From the NCBI GenBank assembly GCA_016209895.1, contig JACQVH010000076.1, positions 1 to 40,409 of the forward strand: a DNA stretch of 40,409 nucleotides. Reading direction: 5' to 3'. This stretch comes from Candidatus Hydrogenedentota bacterium. Lineage in GTDB: Bacteria > Hydrogenedentota > Hydrogenedentia > Hydrogenedentales > SLHB01. Below the pieces are notes generated by a model. The model had not been told where the DNA came from. It saw nothing but the letters and a program-made list of their open reading frames with translations, and made no database searches. The position numbers and the translations under genes are program-made. Within the stretch, counting starts at the first letter, position 1. Each line of letters starts with the position of its first letter. This document shows positions 15,487 through 23,997 of this stretch, in pieces.

Positions 15487-17973
15487 ATGAGTGAGGCGGT
15501 GCTTTCTTTATTGGGGATTCACAAGCATTTTGGCGGGGTGCCGGCGTTGCGGGGGGCGGCGCTGGAACTGGAACGGGGCGAAATTCACGGACTGGTCGGG
15601 GAAAATGGGGCAGGCAAGAGCACGTTAATCAACGTGGCGACGGGTGTGCTGCGCCCGGATTCCGGCGACGTTTTGTTGGACGGGAAAGCCGTCATTCTTT
15701 CGAATCCGCACCACGCGGCTAAGTACGGCATAGCGGTCGTCCATCAGGAGGCCGAACTGTTCCCACAATTGAGTATCGCCGAGAACATGCTGTTGCGGTC
15801 TGGACTGATCCGCGGTGCCGGCGGTCTGATTCGATGGTCGCGCACGTATCGCGAAGCGGCGAATCAGGTGGCGGCGCTCGGTGAATCTTTTGACGTGCAG
15901 GAACCCGCGGGCGGCTTGTCGGTGGCGCGGCGAATGATGGCGGAGATCGCAGCGGCCGTTGCCGAGCAACCGAAAGTCCTGTTTCTGGACGAACCGAGCT
16001 CCTCACTCACGCTGAAGGAAATCGAGAACCTGTTCCGGCAGATTCGGCGCCTGCGTGACGCCGGTGTGGCCGTCGTATACGTGAGCCATCGCTTGGAAGA
16101 GGTGCTCGAGATCAGCGATCGCCTCACGGTGATGCGCGATGGCGAGACCGTCGAGACTCGTCCGACCAGTGAGTACACGTTGGACCGGGTGGTGGCGGCC
16201 ATGGTGGGGCGTAAACTTTCCACACTGTTTGAGAAGACACCCGCCCCTGTCCGGAGAGTGCGCCTGAGCGTGGCGACAGCGACGGCGACGGATAATTCGT
16301 TCCGGGACATTTCGCTCGAAGTGAAGCGTGGGGAGATTCTCGGTGTTTACGGCTTCGTTGGCGCGGGGCGTAGCGAGTTCGCGCAAGCGCTCTTCGGGCT
16401 CCGGGCCTTGTCAAGCGGCATGATCGCGGTAGATGGTGAGACAGTGAACATCCGTGCTCCGCGTGACGCGGTTCGGGCCGGGATTGCCTATCTGCCCGAA
16501 GACCGGCTGGTCCAGGGCGTCTTCCGCACCCACCCGGTTCGCAGCAACGGCAGCGTAGCCGCGCTGCGTTCTCTGTGCAGCTTTGGTTGGATTCGCAGTA
16601 GGGCGGAGCGTGCCTTGGGACAGCGCATCGTGCGGGATATGAACGTACGTGCGGAATCCCTTGAGCAGGCGATTAACACGCTGAGCGGCGGCAATCAGCA
16701 GAAGGTCGTGTTCGGTCGTTGGCAGGCGACGGCCCCGCGGGTGCTGCTACTCGACGAACCGACCCGAGGCGTGGACGTGGGCGCGAAGGCCGAGATTCAC
16801 CGGCTGATTTGCGGCATGGCGCAACAAAGCGTCGCGATTGTGCTGATCAGTTCCGAGCTGCCGGAAATTATGGCTATGAGCGACCGGATAACCACGCTAT
16901 CGGAAGGGCGGCTCACTGGCATTTTCGATCCCAAGACAGACACAAAAGAGTCGGTGGCAGCCGCGGCCGTGCCGCGCGCCGGCGGAGAACCGACGGCGGC
17001 GGCGCAGCGCCGTCTTGGCGCCCTGGCGCGTCGCTTGCAGTTTCGGGAGGCCGGGATCATCGCTTTTACCGCCGCGCTGTGCCTCATCATGGGTTTCTTC
17101 AAACCGCACGAGTTTTTCACCGCCGGCAATTTCCTCGACGTGTTGGCGAACGCCGCATTGCCGGGCATCGTGGCGCAAGGAGCCATGCTGATCATCTGCG
17201 CGGGCGGCATTGATATTTCCGTGGGGTCCATGCTTGGCATCGTGGGCGCGATGGCGACCATGGCCGCCAAGGCGGGCCATCCGCCGCTGGCTTGCCTGGC
17301 ATTAGCCGCCGGACTCGGCTGCGCGTTCAGCATGGCCAACGGCGGCTTCGCCCTCCTCGCGCGCATTCATCCCATTATCGTTACGTTGGCGGGCATCACC
17401 ATTTACCGTGGTTTGATGTTGTTGCTGACCGGCGGCTACGAAATCATGCAGTTGCCGACCGCGTATCGCGCCTTAGCGGACGGCAGGCTGTTTGGCGTTC
17501 CCAAGGTTTGTTACTACGTCGTGCTCGTCAGTGTCGCGGTCCACGTGTTTCTCCGATACACGATTACGGGCCGGCGCGTCCTGGCGCTGGGCGATTCGGC
17601 CAGCGCGGCACGTCTGATCGGCTTATCCAAAGTCCGGCTGACGTTGCTCGTGTTCGCGCTGTCCGGATTCCTCGTTGGGGTAGCGGCGGTATTGCACGCC
17701 GGTTATTACGGGAAAGTTCAAGCCAATACCGGGGAAGGCATGGAACTTAAAGCGATTGCGGCGGCGGTAATCGGCGGCACGAATATCCTGGGAGGACAGG
17801 GATCAGCCTTGGGCACGTTGCTGGGCGCGTTCCTCGTGGCGCTGCTATATAACATCCTTATTCTGGCCGAGATCAGTTCCTATTGGCAGAACATCTTCGT
17901 AGGGGGCCTTATTTTGTTGGCAGTGCTGGCTGATATGCTGCTGCAGCGGCTTCAGGGAGCGCGCGGCGGATGA
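15487..17973 (+). CDS. Fused sugar ABC transporter: RbsA-like double ATPase joined to an RbsC-like permease
   Basis: The product has 828 residues. Residues 1 to about 500 are a CUT2-type double ATPase: Walker A GENGAGKST (38-46), the LSVARRMMAEIAAAV signature and LFLDEPSSSLT in the first half, and the usual degenerate Walker A GFVGAGRSE, signature LSGGNQQKVV (about 399) and LLLDEPTRGVDVG in the second. After a linker (about 500-515) a complete RbsC-like permease follows, with multiple TM helices, IICAGGIDISVGSMLGIVGA and AIAAAVIGGTNILGGQGSAL. These are normally two proteins. The stop overlaps the next permease ATG. The operon probably imports a monosaccharide, but the fold alone does not show which. 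Confidence 0.9.
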   Translation: MSEAVLSLLGIHKHFGGVPALRGAALELERGEIHGLVGENGAGKSTLINVATGVLRPDSGDVLLDGKAVILSNPHHAAKYGIAVVHQEAELFPQLSIAENMLLRSGLIRGAGGLIRWSRTYREAANQVAALGESFDVQEPAGGLSVARRMMAEIAAAVAEQPKVLFLDEPSSSLTLKEIENLFRQIRRLRDAGVAVVYVSHRLEEVLEISDRLTVMRDGETVETRPTSEYTLDRVVAAMVGRKLSTLFEKTPAPVRRVRLSVATATATDNSFRDISLEVKRGEILGVYGFVGAGRSEFAQALFGLRALSSGMIAVDGETVNIRAPRDAVRAGIAYLPEDRLVQGVFRTHPVRSNGSVAALRSLCSFGWIRSRAERALGQRIVRDMNVRAESLEQAINTLSGGNQQKVVFGRWQATAPRVLLLDEPTRGVDVGAKAEIHRLICGMAQQSVAIVLISSELPEIMAMSDRITTLSEGRLTGIFDPKTDTKESVAAAAVPRAGGEPTAAAQRRLGALARRLQFREAGIIAFTAALCLIMGFFKPHEFFTAGNFLDVLANAALPGIVAQGAMLIICAGGIDISVGSMLGIVGAMATMAAKAGHPPLACLALAAGLGCAFSMANGGFALLARIHPIIVTLAGITIYRGLMLLLTGGYEIMQLPTAYRALADGRLFGVPKVCYYVVLVSVAVHVFLRYTITGRRVLALGDSASAARLIGLSKVRLTLLVFALSGFLVGVAAVLHAGYYGKVQANTGEGMELKAIAAAVIGGTNILGGQGSALGTLLGAFLVALLYNILILAEISSYWQNIFVGGLILLAVLADMLLQRLQGARGG

Positions 17974-18947
17974 GGTCCGCGTTTCTATTACGCGAGGCGG
18001 CGCTCCTCCTGGTCCTGGGTGTGATGTTTGCAGCGTTCTCGATATTCGTACCCGGATTCTACGATTGGACGAACGTCTTCGACCGCACGCGCCACTGGGT
18101 GGCGGCCGGACTGATCGCCATCCCCATGACGTTCATCATTGCGACCGCCGGCATTGACCTGTCCGTCGGGTCGCTGGTTGCCATGAGCGGCATCGTCCTC
18201 GGTCTCTTGTACCGTGACGGGCACTGGCCCATTGGTTTGGCCGTGCTCGCGGCGATTGGGGCGGGTATGGCCGGCGGTGCGCTCAACGGGGCGGTGATCA
18301 GTCGGTTTGGGATTCCGCCGTTGGTGGCAACACTCGCGACGATGGCGTTGTTCAGCGGTGTGGCCACCGGGCTCAGCAAAGGCCGACCCATCGGGAACTT
18401 ACCCGCGTCCTTGCAATGGCTGAGCCAGGGCGACGCGTTCGTGCTGAGATTCGGCCAGGGAATCGCTGCCCCGCTGCCGTTTTCGTTATTGGTGCTGGCC
18501 GCGGCGACGGCTCTGGGCTGGGTGCTGATGCACCGCTCGTGGGTGGGGCGGTTCACCGAGTTCATCGGCGAAAACGAGATGGCGGCCCGGTTCGCGGCAA
18601 TCCCGGTGCCGCGAATGAGACTGGGCATTTACACGGCGTGCGGTTTGGTCTGCGGTGTGGCTTCGGTTCTCTACACGGGCCTGTACGCCACGGCGCGACC
18701 GGACGCCGCGCGGGGACTGGAGTTGGAAGTGATTGCGTGCGTGGTGATCGGCGGGACGCGCATCAGCGGCGGGCACGCATCCGTACTCGGTTCCTTGCTT
18801 GGCCTGTTTATCATCGGTATGCTTAAGTATGGCCTGCAAATGGGCGGGGTGAAGTCCGAATACTTGATCATTCTGGTGGGGATTTTGTTGATTCTTACGG
18901 CCGTCTTTAATGAATGGCTGTTCACACGGACAGGAGGCAAGACATGA
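17970..18947 (+). CDS. RbsC-like sugar ABC transporter permease
   Basis: The product has 325 residues and is almost entirely hydrophobic, with about 9-10 TM segments. It carries the family hallmarks ATAGIDLSVGSLVAMSGIVL and CVVIGGTRISGGHASVLGSL. Together with the permease half of the fused gene before it, it would form a heterodimeric membrane channel. It overlaps that gene by ATGA and overlaps the binding protein gene after it in the same way. The C-terminus is short and basic (FTRTGGKT). Confidence 0.92.
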   Translation: MRSAFLLREAALLLVLGVMFAAFSIFVPGFYDWTNVFDRTRHWVAAGLIAIPMTFIIATAGIDLSVGSLVAMSGIVLGLLYRDGHWPIGLAVLAAIGAGMAGGALNGAVISRFGIPPLVATLATMALFSGVATGLSKGRPIGNLPASLQWLSQGDAFVLRFGQGIAAPLPFSLLVLAAATALGWVLMHRSWVGRFTEFIGENEMAARFAAIPVPRMRLGIYTACGLVCGVASVLYTGLYATARPDAARGLELEVIACVVIGGTRISGGHASVLGSLLGLFIIGMLKYGLQMGGVKSEYLIILVGILLILTAVFNEWLFTRTGGKT

Positions 18948-19954
18948 GACGAGTGATCACGGTGGTATCGTTGGTGGCGGTGGTTTTTGCCGGTCGTGGT
19001 GTGAGTGAGACAGCCACTCCGGCGCCCACTACGGCGAAGAAGCCGACTAGCATAGGCGTAATGCCGAAGAAGAAGGGTATTGATTTCTTCAACGCGACCG
19101 AGATCGGCGCCAAGGAAGCGGGGCGGGAATTGGGCATCACGGTGGATTTCGACGGACCAGTGACGAATGATGTCACGCTTCAGGCGCAGATGATTGAGAC
19201 CTGGATCGCGAAGAAATACGACGCCATTGCCGTGGCGCCGAACGATCCCGAAGCCATCGCGCCCGTGCTCCAGAAAGCGCGGAAACGGGGCATCAAAGTG
19301 ATTGCCTGGGATGCGGACGCCCGAAAGGATGCACGCGAGTACTTCGTGAACCAGTGCACGTCGGCCAGCGTGGCCAAGACCTTGATGGACGTGATGGCGC
19401 AGGGCGTCGGTCCGGAGGCGAAGTACATCATTGTCACGGGATCGCTCACGGCGGCCAACCAGAATATCTGGATGGACGAGATGGAACAATACCGACGGAC
19501 GGCATATCCCAAGATGAGCAATCTTTCGGAAACGCCCAAGGCCACAGAAGAAGATCAAGAAATGGCCACGCAAGTCACCACTGACTGTCTCAAAGCCTAC
19601 CCGGACTTGCAGGGCATCTTCGCGATAACGTCGGTGGCGTTGCCGGGCGCGGCCGAGGCGCTACGCAAAGCCGGGGCGGCGGACCGAGTCTTCTTGACCG
19701 GCCTGGCGACACCCAAAGCCATGCGCGAATACGTGAAGGACGGCACTGTGAAGCGGTTTGTGTTGTGGAACCCGGTGGACCTGGGGTACCTGGCAACGTA
19801 CGCGGCAATCGCGCTGACGCGGGGCGAACTGCAAACCGGCGCAACCACATTCAAAGCCGGGCGCTTAGGAGAAGTCAAAGTTCAGGACTCGGAGATGATC
19901 CTCGGCGACCCGATAATCTTTGACGCAAATAATATTGATGCCTTCAATTTCTAG
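18944..19954 (+). CDS. Periplasmic sugar-binding protein (RbsB/LsrB family)
   Basis: The product has 336 residues from the ATG at 18944, which has a full AGGAGG 7 nt upstream and an ATGA overlap with the permease stop. A signal peptide (MRRVITVVSLVAVVFAGRGV) is followed by a Pro/Thr/Ala-rich spacer, then the type I periplasmic binding fold: IGVMPKKKGIDFFNATEIGA, AIAVAPNDPEAIAPVLQKAR, GIKVIAWDADARKDAREYFV and GIFAITSVALPGAAEALRKA. The DADA stretch and later Asp residues resemble LsrB/RhaS-like proteins. It delivers the ligand to the two-permease transporter encoded upstream. The strongest ribosome site of the operon precedes it, consistent with the excess of binding protein normally needed. 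Confidence 0.9.
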   Translation: MRRVITVVSLVAVVFAGRGVSETATPAPTTAKKPTSIGVMPKKKGIDFFNATEIGAKEAGRELGITVDFDGPVTNDVTLQAQMIETWIAKKYDAIAVAPNDPEAIAPVLQKARKRGIKVIAWDADARKDAREYFVNQCTSASVAKTLMDVMAQGVGPEAKYIIVTGSLTAANQNIWMDEMEQYRRTAYPKMSNLSETPKATEEDQEMATQVTTDCLKAYPDLQGIFAITSVALPGAAEALRKAGAADRVFLTGLATPKAMREYVKDGTVKRFVLWNPVDLGYLATYAAIALTRGELQTGATTFKAGRLGEVKVQDSEMILGDPIIFDANNIDAFNF

Positions 19955-21323
19955 ATCGCGAACGCCATGTCCAACTCACGATGATGCCCCGCATTTGTTT
20001 GCCGCGAAGCAAGCCCCAAGAGTTCTAGGTGTCTTCTCATACGCTCTATTCGGAGCCGTTTTCGCGCTGTCGGTTTACTGGGTGTGGGTGGCGGGGCGGA
20101 CGCCGGCGAGCGACCGGGGGGTCACGCTGGACTTCCTTTGGCCGACGTACACGCCGCAGAAGGTGCGGTACGGGGAGTATCTGGCGGCACGGTACCAGGA
20201 AGAGAATCCCGATATTGACATCAATCTGATTCTGACTTCCGACCCGTATCGCAAACTCCAGGTTATGATCGCCGGGCGCACCACTCCGGATGTGATCTGG
20301 ATGGGGGTGGGGTGGCAGCAGTTTGCCGACGCACTAGTGACGCTGGACGCGCGCGTGGCCGCGGACTCGGAAATCAATCTCGAAGACTACTTTCCCGGTC
20401 TGTGGGAAGCCGTGAAATGGAAGGGCGAAATCAAGGCGCTGCCATCGAGCGGGCAGGTCGGCGTGATCTACTACAACAAGGACTTGTTCGACGAAGCCGG
20501 CGCGCCGTATCCGACGGCGGATTGGACGTGGGACGATATGGTGCGTTCGGCGAAGGCGCTGACGCGCGATTTTGACGGCGATGGCGTCATAGACCAATAC
20601 GGACTGCAGTTGGAACAGGTATATCGCATTCCATTTCTGCTATACGCGGGCCAGATCGCCGATTCGGAATGGCGCACGGCGCGGATGGACAATCCGTTGG
20701 CTATCGCGATCATGGAACGCTATCGCGACCTGATCTACAAAGACCGTGTGATGCCCACACCGACCGCGTCCGCCGAATTGGGCATGTTGCCGATGTTTGA
20801 GGCGGGACGCGTGGCCATGCACGCGGCGTCAGGCTATGCGCTGGAATCATTTCGCAAAGTGCAGTTTGATTGGGACGTCGTCTCCTTCCCGTGGTTCGAA
20901 TTTGAGGGTAAGCGCTATCGCGCGACGGGCCTGTGGCAAGAGGAGTTCTCGATCCTTTGGAATACCGACGCGCCGGACGACGCGTGGCAATTCGCGCGCT
21001 GGTGCGCGGGGAAAGAAATGATTAGCTGGGCCGCCCAGGACGGGCACATCGTTCCGGGGAGGAAGGACGTGGCGCACTCTACCCAGTTCGTTGATCCCGC
21101 CAAACGGCCCGCGAATATGCAAGCGTTTGTTGACTCCATTTCATTTGCCATTCCAGTGTATCCCCATCCGGATTTTCGAAGGATGGCGCTCGAATTCGAT
21201 CCGATCTGGCAACAGTTTATGGAGGGCACGGAAGGAAAACGGATCAGCGCGCCGGAGGCAATGCGACAAATGAACGAAACGCTGCAGAGAGTGCTGGACG
21301 AATACAATGCGGAGCATGAGTAG
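19938..21323 (+). CDS. Extracellular solute-binding protein, family 1 (CUT1/MalE type), possibly membrane-anchored
   Basis: The product has 461 residues if it starts at the ATG at 19938, which lies inside the previous gene by 17 nt; a weaker TTG at 19920 is also in frame. A hydrophobic stretch at about residues 34-54 ([20 protein letters not shown]) is preceded by a long hydrophilic N-terminus, so it looks more like a signal anchor than a cleaved signal peptide. The fold is clear: [60 protein letters not shown] and the usual late [23 protein letters not shown]1 binding proteins work with two MalF/MalG permeases, none of which is here. It may share the CUT2 operon transcript. Confidence 0.85.
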   Translation: MPSISRSRTPCPTHDDAPHLFAAKQAPRVLGVFSYALFGAVFALSVYWVWVAGRTPASDRGVTLDFLWPTYTPQKVRYGEYLAARYQEENPDIDINLILTSDPYRKLQVMIAGRTTPDVIWMGVGWQQFADALVTLDARVAADSEINLEDYFPGLWEAVKWKGEIKALPSSGQVGVIYYNKDLFDEAGAPYPTADWTWDDMVRSAKALTRDFDGDGVIDQYGLQLEQVYRIPFLLYAGQIADSEWRTARMDNPLAIAIMERYRDLIYKDRVMPTPTASAELGMLPMFEAGRVAMHAASGYALESFRKVQFDWDVVSFPWFEFEGKRYRATGLWQEEFSILWNTDAPDDAWQFARWCAGKEMISWAAQDGHIVPGRKDVAHSTQFVDPAKRPANMQAFVDSISFAIPVYPHPDFRRMALEFDPIWQQFMEGTEGKRISAPEAMRQMNETLQRVLDEYNAEHE

Positions 21324-21350
21324 GCTGGAGCCTGTTAACATGAGAAACGC

Positions 21351-21536
<186 letters not shown>

Positions 21537-21542
21537 CCGCCG

Positions 21543-21968
21543 CTATCTTTCCTTCTTCTCCCGAGCCTTTACTTCGTTCCAGGTTCGGACTGCGTCTTCG
21601 GGGGTTTGGGCCTTTTGCTCGCCGAAGACATGGTCGTGACGGCGGATCATCTTTTCGTGGGCGCGTTGAAGCGCGCTCTGTAGTGTAAACCGGCCTTCCT
21701 GCTCGGCAGCGGCGACCATGGCGAGCAGGCAGAAAAAGGTATCACCGAACTCTTCTTCGATCTCCGCGTCGTCCTGCTTATCGAAGGCTTCCAGCAACTC
21801 TTGTGCCTCTTCCGCGGCGAAGCCGCCGAAATCGCGCGCGGTTTGCTGACGGTCCCACGGACAACCTTGCGGGCTGCGCAAGTAGCGGGCCAAGGCGATG
21901 AGCGCCTCGAACCATTCCGTTTCACTATTGGGAACTCGGGTCCAATGCGGATACATATTCGTATACAA
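21543..21968 (-). CDS. MazG-family nucleotide pyrophosphohydrolase
   Basis: The product has 141 residues, about the length of a single MazG domain. Typical motifs are LRSPQGCPWDRQQT, the metal-binding EEAQELLEAF followed by EIEEEFGDTFF (ExxE ... ExxD), the helix AHEKMIRRHDHVFGE, and WNEVKAREK near the end. MazG enzymes hydrolyse nucleoside triphosphates to monophosphate and pyrophosphate, clearing damaged nucleotides, and in E. coli modulate ppGpp. The E. coli protein has two such domains; this is the shorter form found in many bacteria. Two in-frame ATGs (21968 and 21956) are possible; I keep the first. It is transcribed alone and converges on the binding-protein gene. Confidence 0.9.
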   Translation of the reverse strand: MYTNMYPHWTRVPNSETEWFEALIALARYLRSPQGCPWDRQQTARDFGGFAAEEAQELLEAFDKQDDAEIEEEFGDTFFCLLAMVAAAEQEGRFTLQSALQRAHEKMIRRHDHVFGEQKAQTPEDAVRTWNEVKAREKKER

Positions 21969-22042
21969 CCTATGCTGGAAACGCTAAAGTTTCCAGTCGC
22001 TCTTACCGATCATTGGTAGTTGGAGGACACGGAGGTCCCACG

Positions 22043-22225
22043 ATGACAGTTCAATGCTGCCAATGCAAGAAAATTCGCGTGGCGAACAAATGGAAGCGCG
22101 CCACGGTCGCTTCGAATGAAGCCGTCAGCCACAGTTATTGCCCAGCCTGCCTGGCGCGATGCCTTACGGAAATACGCCGCGAGTCCTCCGTACGCCGCGT
22201 TGTACCTGCCGACTTGCCCGCCTAA
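22043..22225 (+). CDS. Small putative zinc-ribbon protein
   Basis: The product has 60 residues. A GGAGG lies 7 nt before the ATG at 22043, which supports this start over the TTG at 22013. Residues 5-8 (CCQC) with KKIRVANKWKR, followed by SYCPACLARCL near 30-40, form a CxxC ... CxxC arrangement typical of zinc ribbons. The CKKIR...CPxC layout resembles the zinc-binding segment that accompanies PAS-domain sensors, here as a stand-alone protein. The basic tail (RRESSVRRVV) could bind nucleic acid. Function unknown. The neighbouring MazG and glycosyltransferase genes give no clue. Confidence 0.6.
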   Translation: MTVQCCQCKKIRVANKWKRATVASNEAVSHSYCPACLARCLTEIRRESSVRRVVPADLPA

Positions 22226-22286
22226 CCTGAGCATATCTCCGAGCATTGACGCCTATTCCGTGAACCGATAAACTTCGCGGCGGAGT

Positions 22287-23996
22287 ATGGGACGAAAACG
22301 CAAAGACCGAGGTCCGAAGAGGGCGCTGCCAGATTCAGCGCCCACGACCGCATGGCCACGGGTCGGGGCGTGGATTTTCTTAAGTCTAATTGCGCTGTTC
22401 GTGATCGTGGTCCGCATTCGCTTGGCGCCGATGCCACTGGAGCGCGACGAAGGTGAATACGCGTACGCGGGGCAATTGATACTACAGGGCGTCCCGCCGT
22501 TTTCCCAGGTTTACAACATGAAGATGCCCGGCATCTACTTCGCGTACGCCCTAATTCTGGCGGTATTCGGCCAGACGCAGGCGGGAATCCATCTTGCCCT
22601 GCTATTCTTGAATCTTGCAACGGCGGTCTTCATCTTCCTCTTAGCGCAAAGAGTGGTGAACACGTTCGTCGCATCTATCGCGGCCGCAGTTTGGGGAGTG
22701 ATGTCCACGAGCGCGGTCGTGATGGGGCTGAGCGCTCATGCCGAGCATTTTGTGGTGTGCTTCGCGTTTGCCGGTTTGTGGGTGATGCTGCGCGCGTGGG
22801 ACAAACCGCAGCGCGTCGCGCTGCTCCTCGCGGGAGTGTTGCTGGGCATTGCATTCACGATGAAACAACAGGGCGCCGTTTTCATTGCCCTCGCGGCAAT
22901 AACGACCGTGGCGAGGTATGGACACGCGTTGAGAGCGCAACACCGAGCCGCCTTGCTTGACTGCGCCGCGTTGATTGGTGGTGCGGTGCTCCCGTTCATG
23001 GTTATTTGCGGGTTGCTGGCGGCCTCCGGCGTGTTCGACAGGTTCTGGTTCTGGACTTTCGACTACGCCGGCAAGTACGGGGCAGTGGTGTCGTTCCGAG
23101 TCGGGGCGAAGAACTTGTACGAACAGTTGCTGAAGTCGTTTGCCGTCTTCTGGCCGCTTTGGCTTCTCGTCATACTGGGTATTGTTCATGTTATCCGCGA
23201 TGCATCCTATGTGAACAAGAGGACCTTCTTGTTCGTTCTGGCGATCTTATCCTTTCTTGGGGTGTGCCCCGGACTATATTTTCGCGAACACTATTTCATC
23301 TTACTGTTGCCGGCCGTCGCGTACTTCGCCGGGGCAGGAACGGATGGTCTGCGCCAATACCTGATACAACGGCGCCGGTCCGGGGAGGTGGTGGCGCTGG
23401 TTATTACGGCCACGGGCGTGCTGCTCTCCATCTGGACTCAGCGTGAGTTCCTGTTCCGTGCCAGCCCGGTGGAAGCGTGCCGGCGGTTGTATCAAGTGAA
23501 TCCGTTTGTGGAAGCCCCTGAAATCGCCGCACACATCCGGGAGCGTTCCGATCGAATGGATACGGTCGCCGTACTCGGCTCGGAACCGGAGATTTACTTC
23601 TACGCGCAGCGGCGGTCCGCTTCCGGCTACATCTACATGTACCCGCTCATGGAATATCAGCCCTATGCCGATACCATGCAAAAAGAAATGATTGCGGAAA
23701 TCGAGGCGGCGGAACCGAAATTCCTGGTGATCGTGAATGTCTGGCCCTCGTGGCTGCAGAAATCGAAGTCGAAATTGCTGGTCTTCGATTGGATCAACCA
23801 GTACTCGAACGCGCACTATCGGCAAGTCGGACTAATCGAAATCGGGGAAGACGGAACCACGCGGTATCGGTGGGACAAAGAAGCCCAAGGCGTCTCGTCG
23901 CGCGTGCCTTTCAATGTTGTAGTCCTTGAACGGCGAGACACTCCGGCTCGGACCGACACGGACGAACACGGACGGATACGGACCAGTCCGCAATGA
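22287..23996 (+). CDS. GT-C fold glycosyltransferase (family 39 / ArnT-like), multispanning
   Basis: The product has 569 residues. A basic N-terminus (MGRKRKDRGPKR) precedes about 9-11 TM helices. The first periplasmic loop carries PLERDEGEYAYAGQLILQG, the acidic catalytic motif shared by ArnT- and PMT-like enzymes that use polyprenyl-phosphate sugars. A hydrophilic C-terminal domain of about 180 residues follows (RMDTVAVLGSEPEIYFYAQR, MYPLMEYQPYADTMQKEMIA). Such enzymes transfer a sugar to lipid or protein on the outer face of the membrane; donor and acceptor are unknown. The last 15 or so residues (PARTDTDEHGRIRTSPQ) are encoded by an intergenic-type repeat. The stop lies 1 nt from the end of the opposite GH2 gene. 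Confidence 0.85.
   Translation: MGRKRKDRGPKRALPDSAPTTAWPRVGAWIFLSLIALFVIVVRIRLAPMPLERDEGEYAYAGQLILQGVPPFSQVYNMKMPGIYFAYALILAVFGQTQAGIHLALLFLNLATAVFIFLLAQRVVNTFVASIAAAVWGVMSTSAVVMGLSAHAEHFVVCFAFAGLWVMLRAWDKPQRVALLLAGVLLGIAFTMKQQGAVFIALAAITTVARYGHALRAQHRAALLDCAALIGGAVLPFMVICGLLAASGVFDRFWFWTFDYAGKYGAVVSFRVGAKNLYEQLLKSFAVFWPLWLLVILGIVHVIRDASYVNKRTFLFVLAILSFLGVCPGLYFREHYFILLLPAVAYFAGAGTDGLRQYLIQRRRSGEVVALVITATGVLLSIWTQREFLFRASPVEACRRLYQVNPFVEAPEIAAHIRERSDRMDTVAVLGSEPEIYFYAQRRSASGYIYMYPLMEYQPYADTMQKEMIAEIEAAEPKFLVIVNVWPSWLQKSKSKLLVFDWINQYSNAHYRQVGLIEIGEDGTTRYRWDKEAQGVSSRVPFNVVVLERRDTPARTDTDEHGRIRTSPQ
23949..23989. repeat. Short-word repeat forming the C-terminus of the glycosyltransferase gene
   Basis: The words ACGGAC and ACACGGACG recur in CGGACCGACACGGACGAACA and the bases following it, giving at least four close copies. 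The array is of the intergenic type seen elsewhere in the window but is translated here as a Thr/Asp/Arg-rich tail. Confidence 0.55.
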
Positions 23997-23997
23997 T

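Noticed and set aside
18671..19573. Minus-strand frame of 300 codons over the permease and binding-protein genes
   Set aside because: Opposite two well-supported genes and without any family features.
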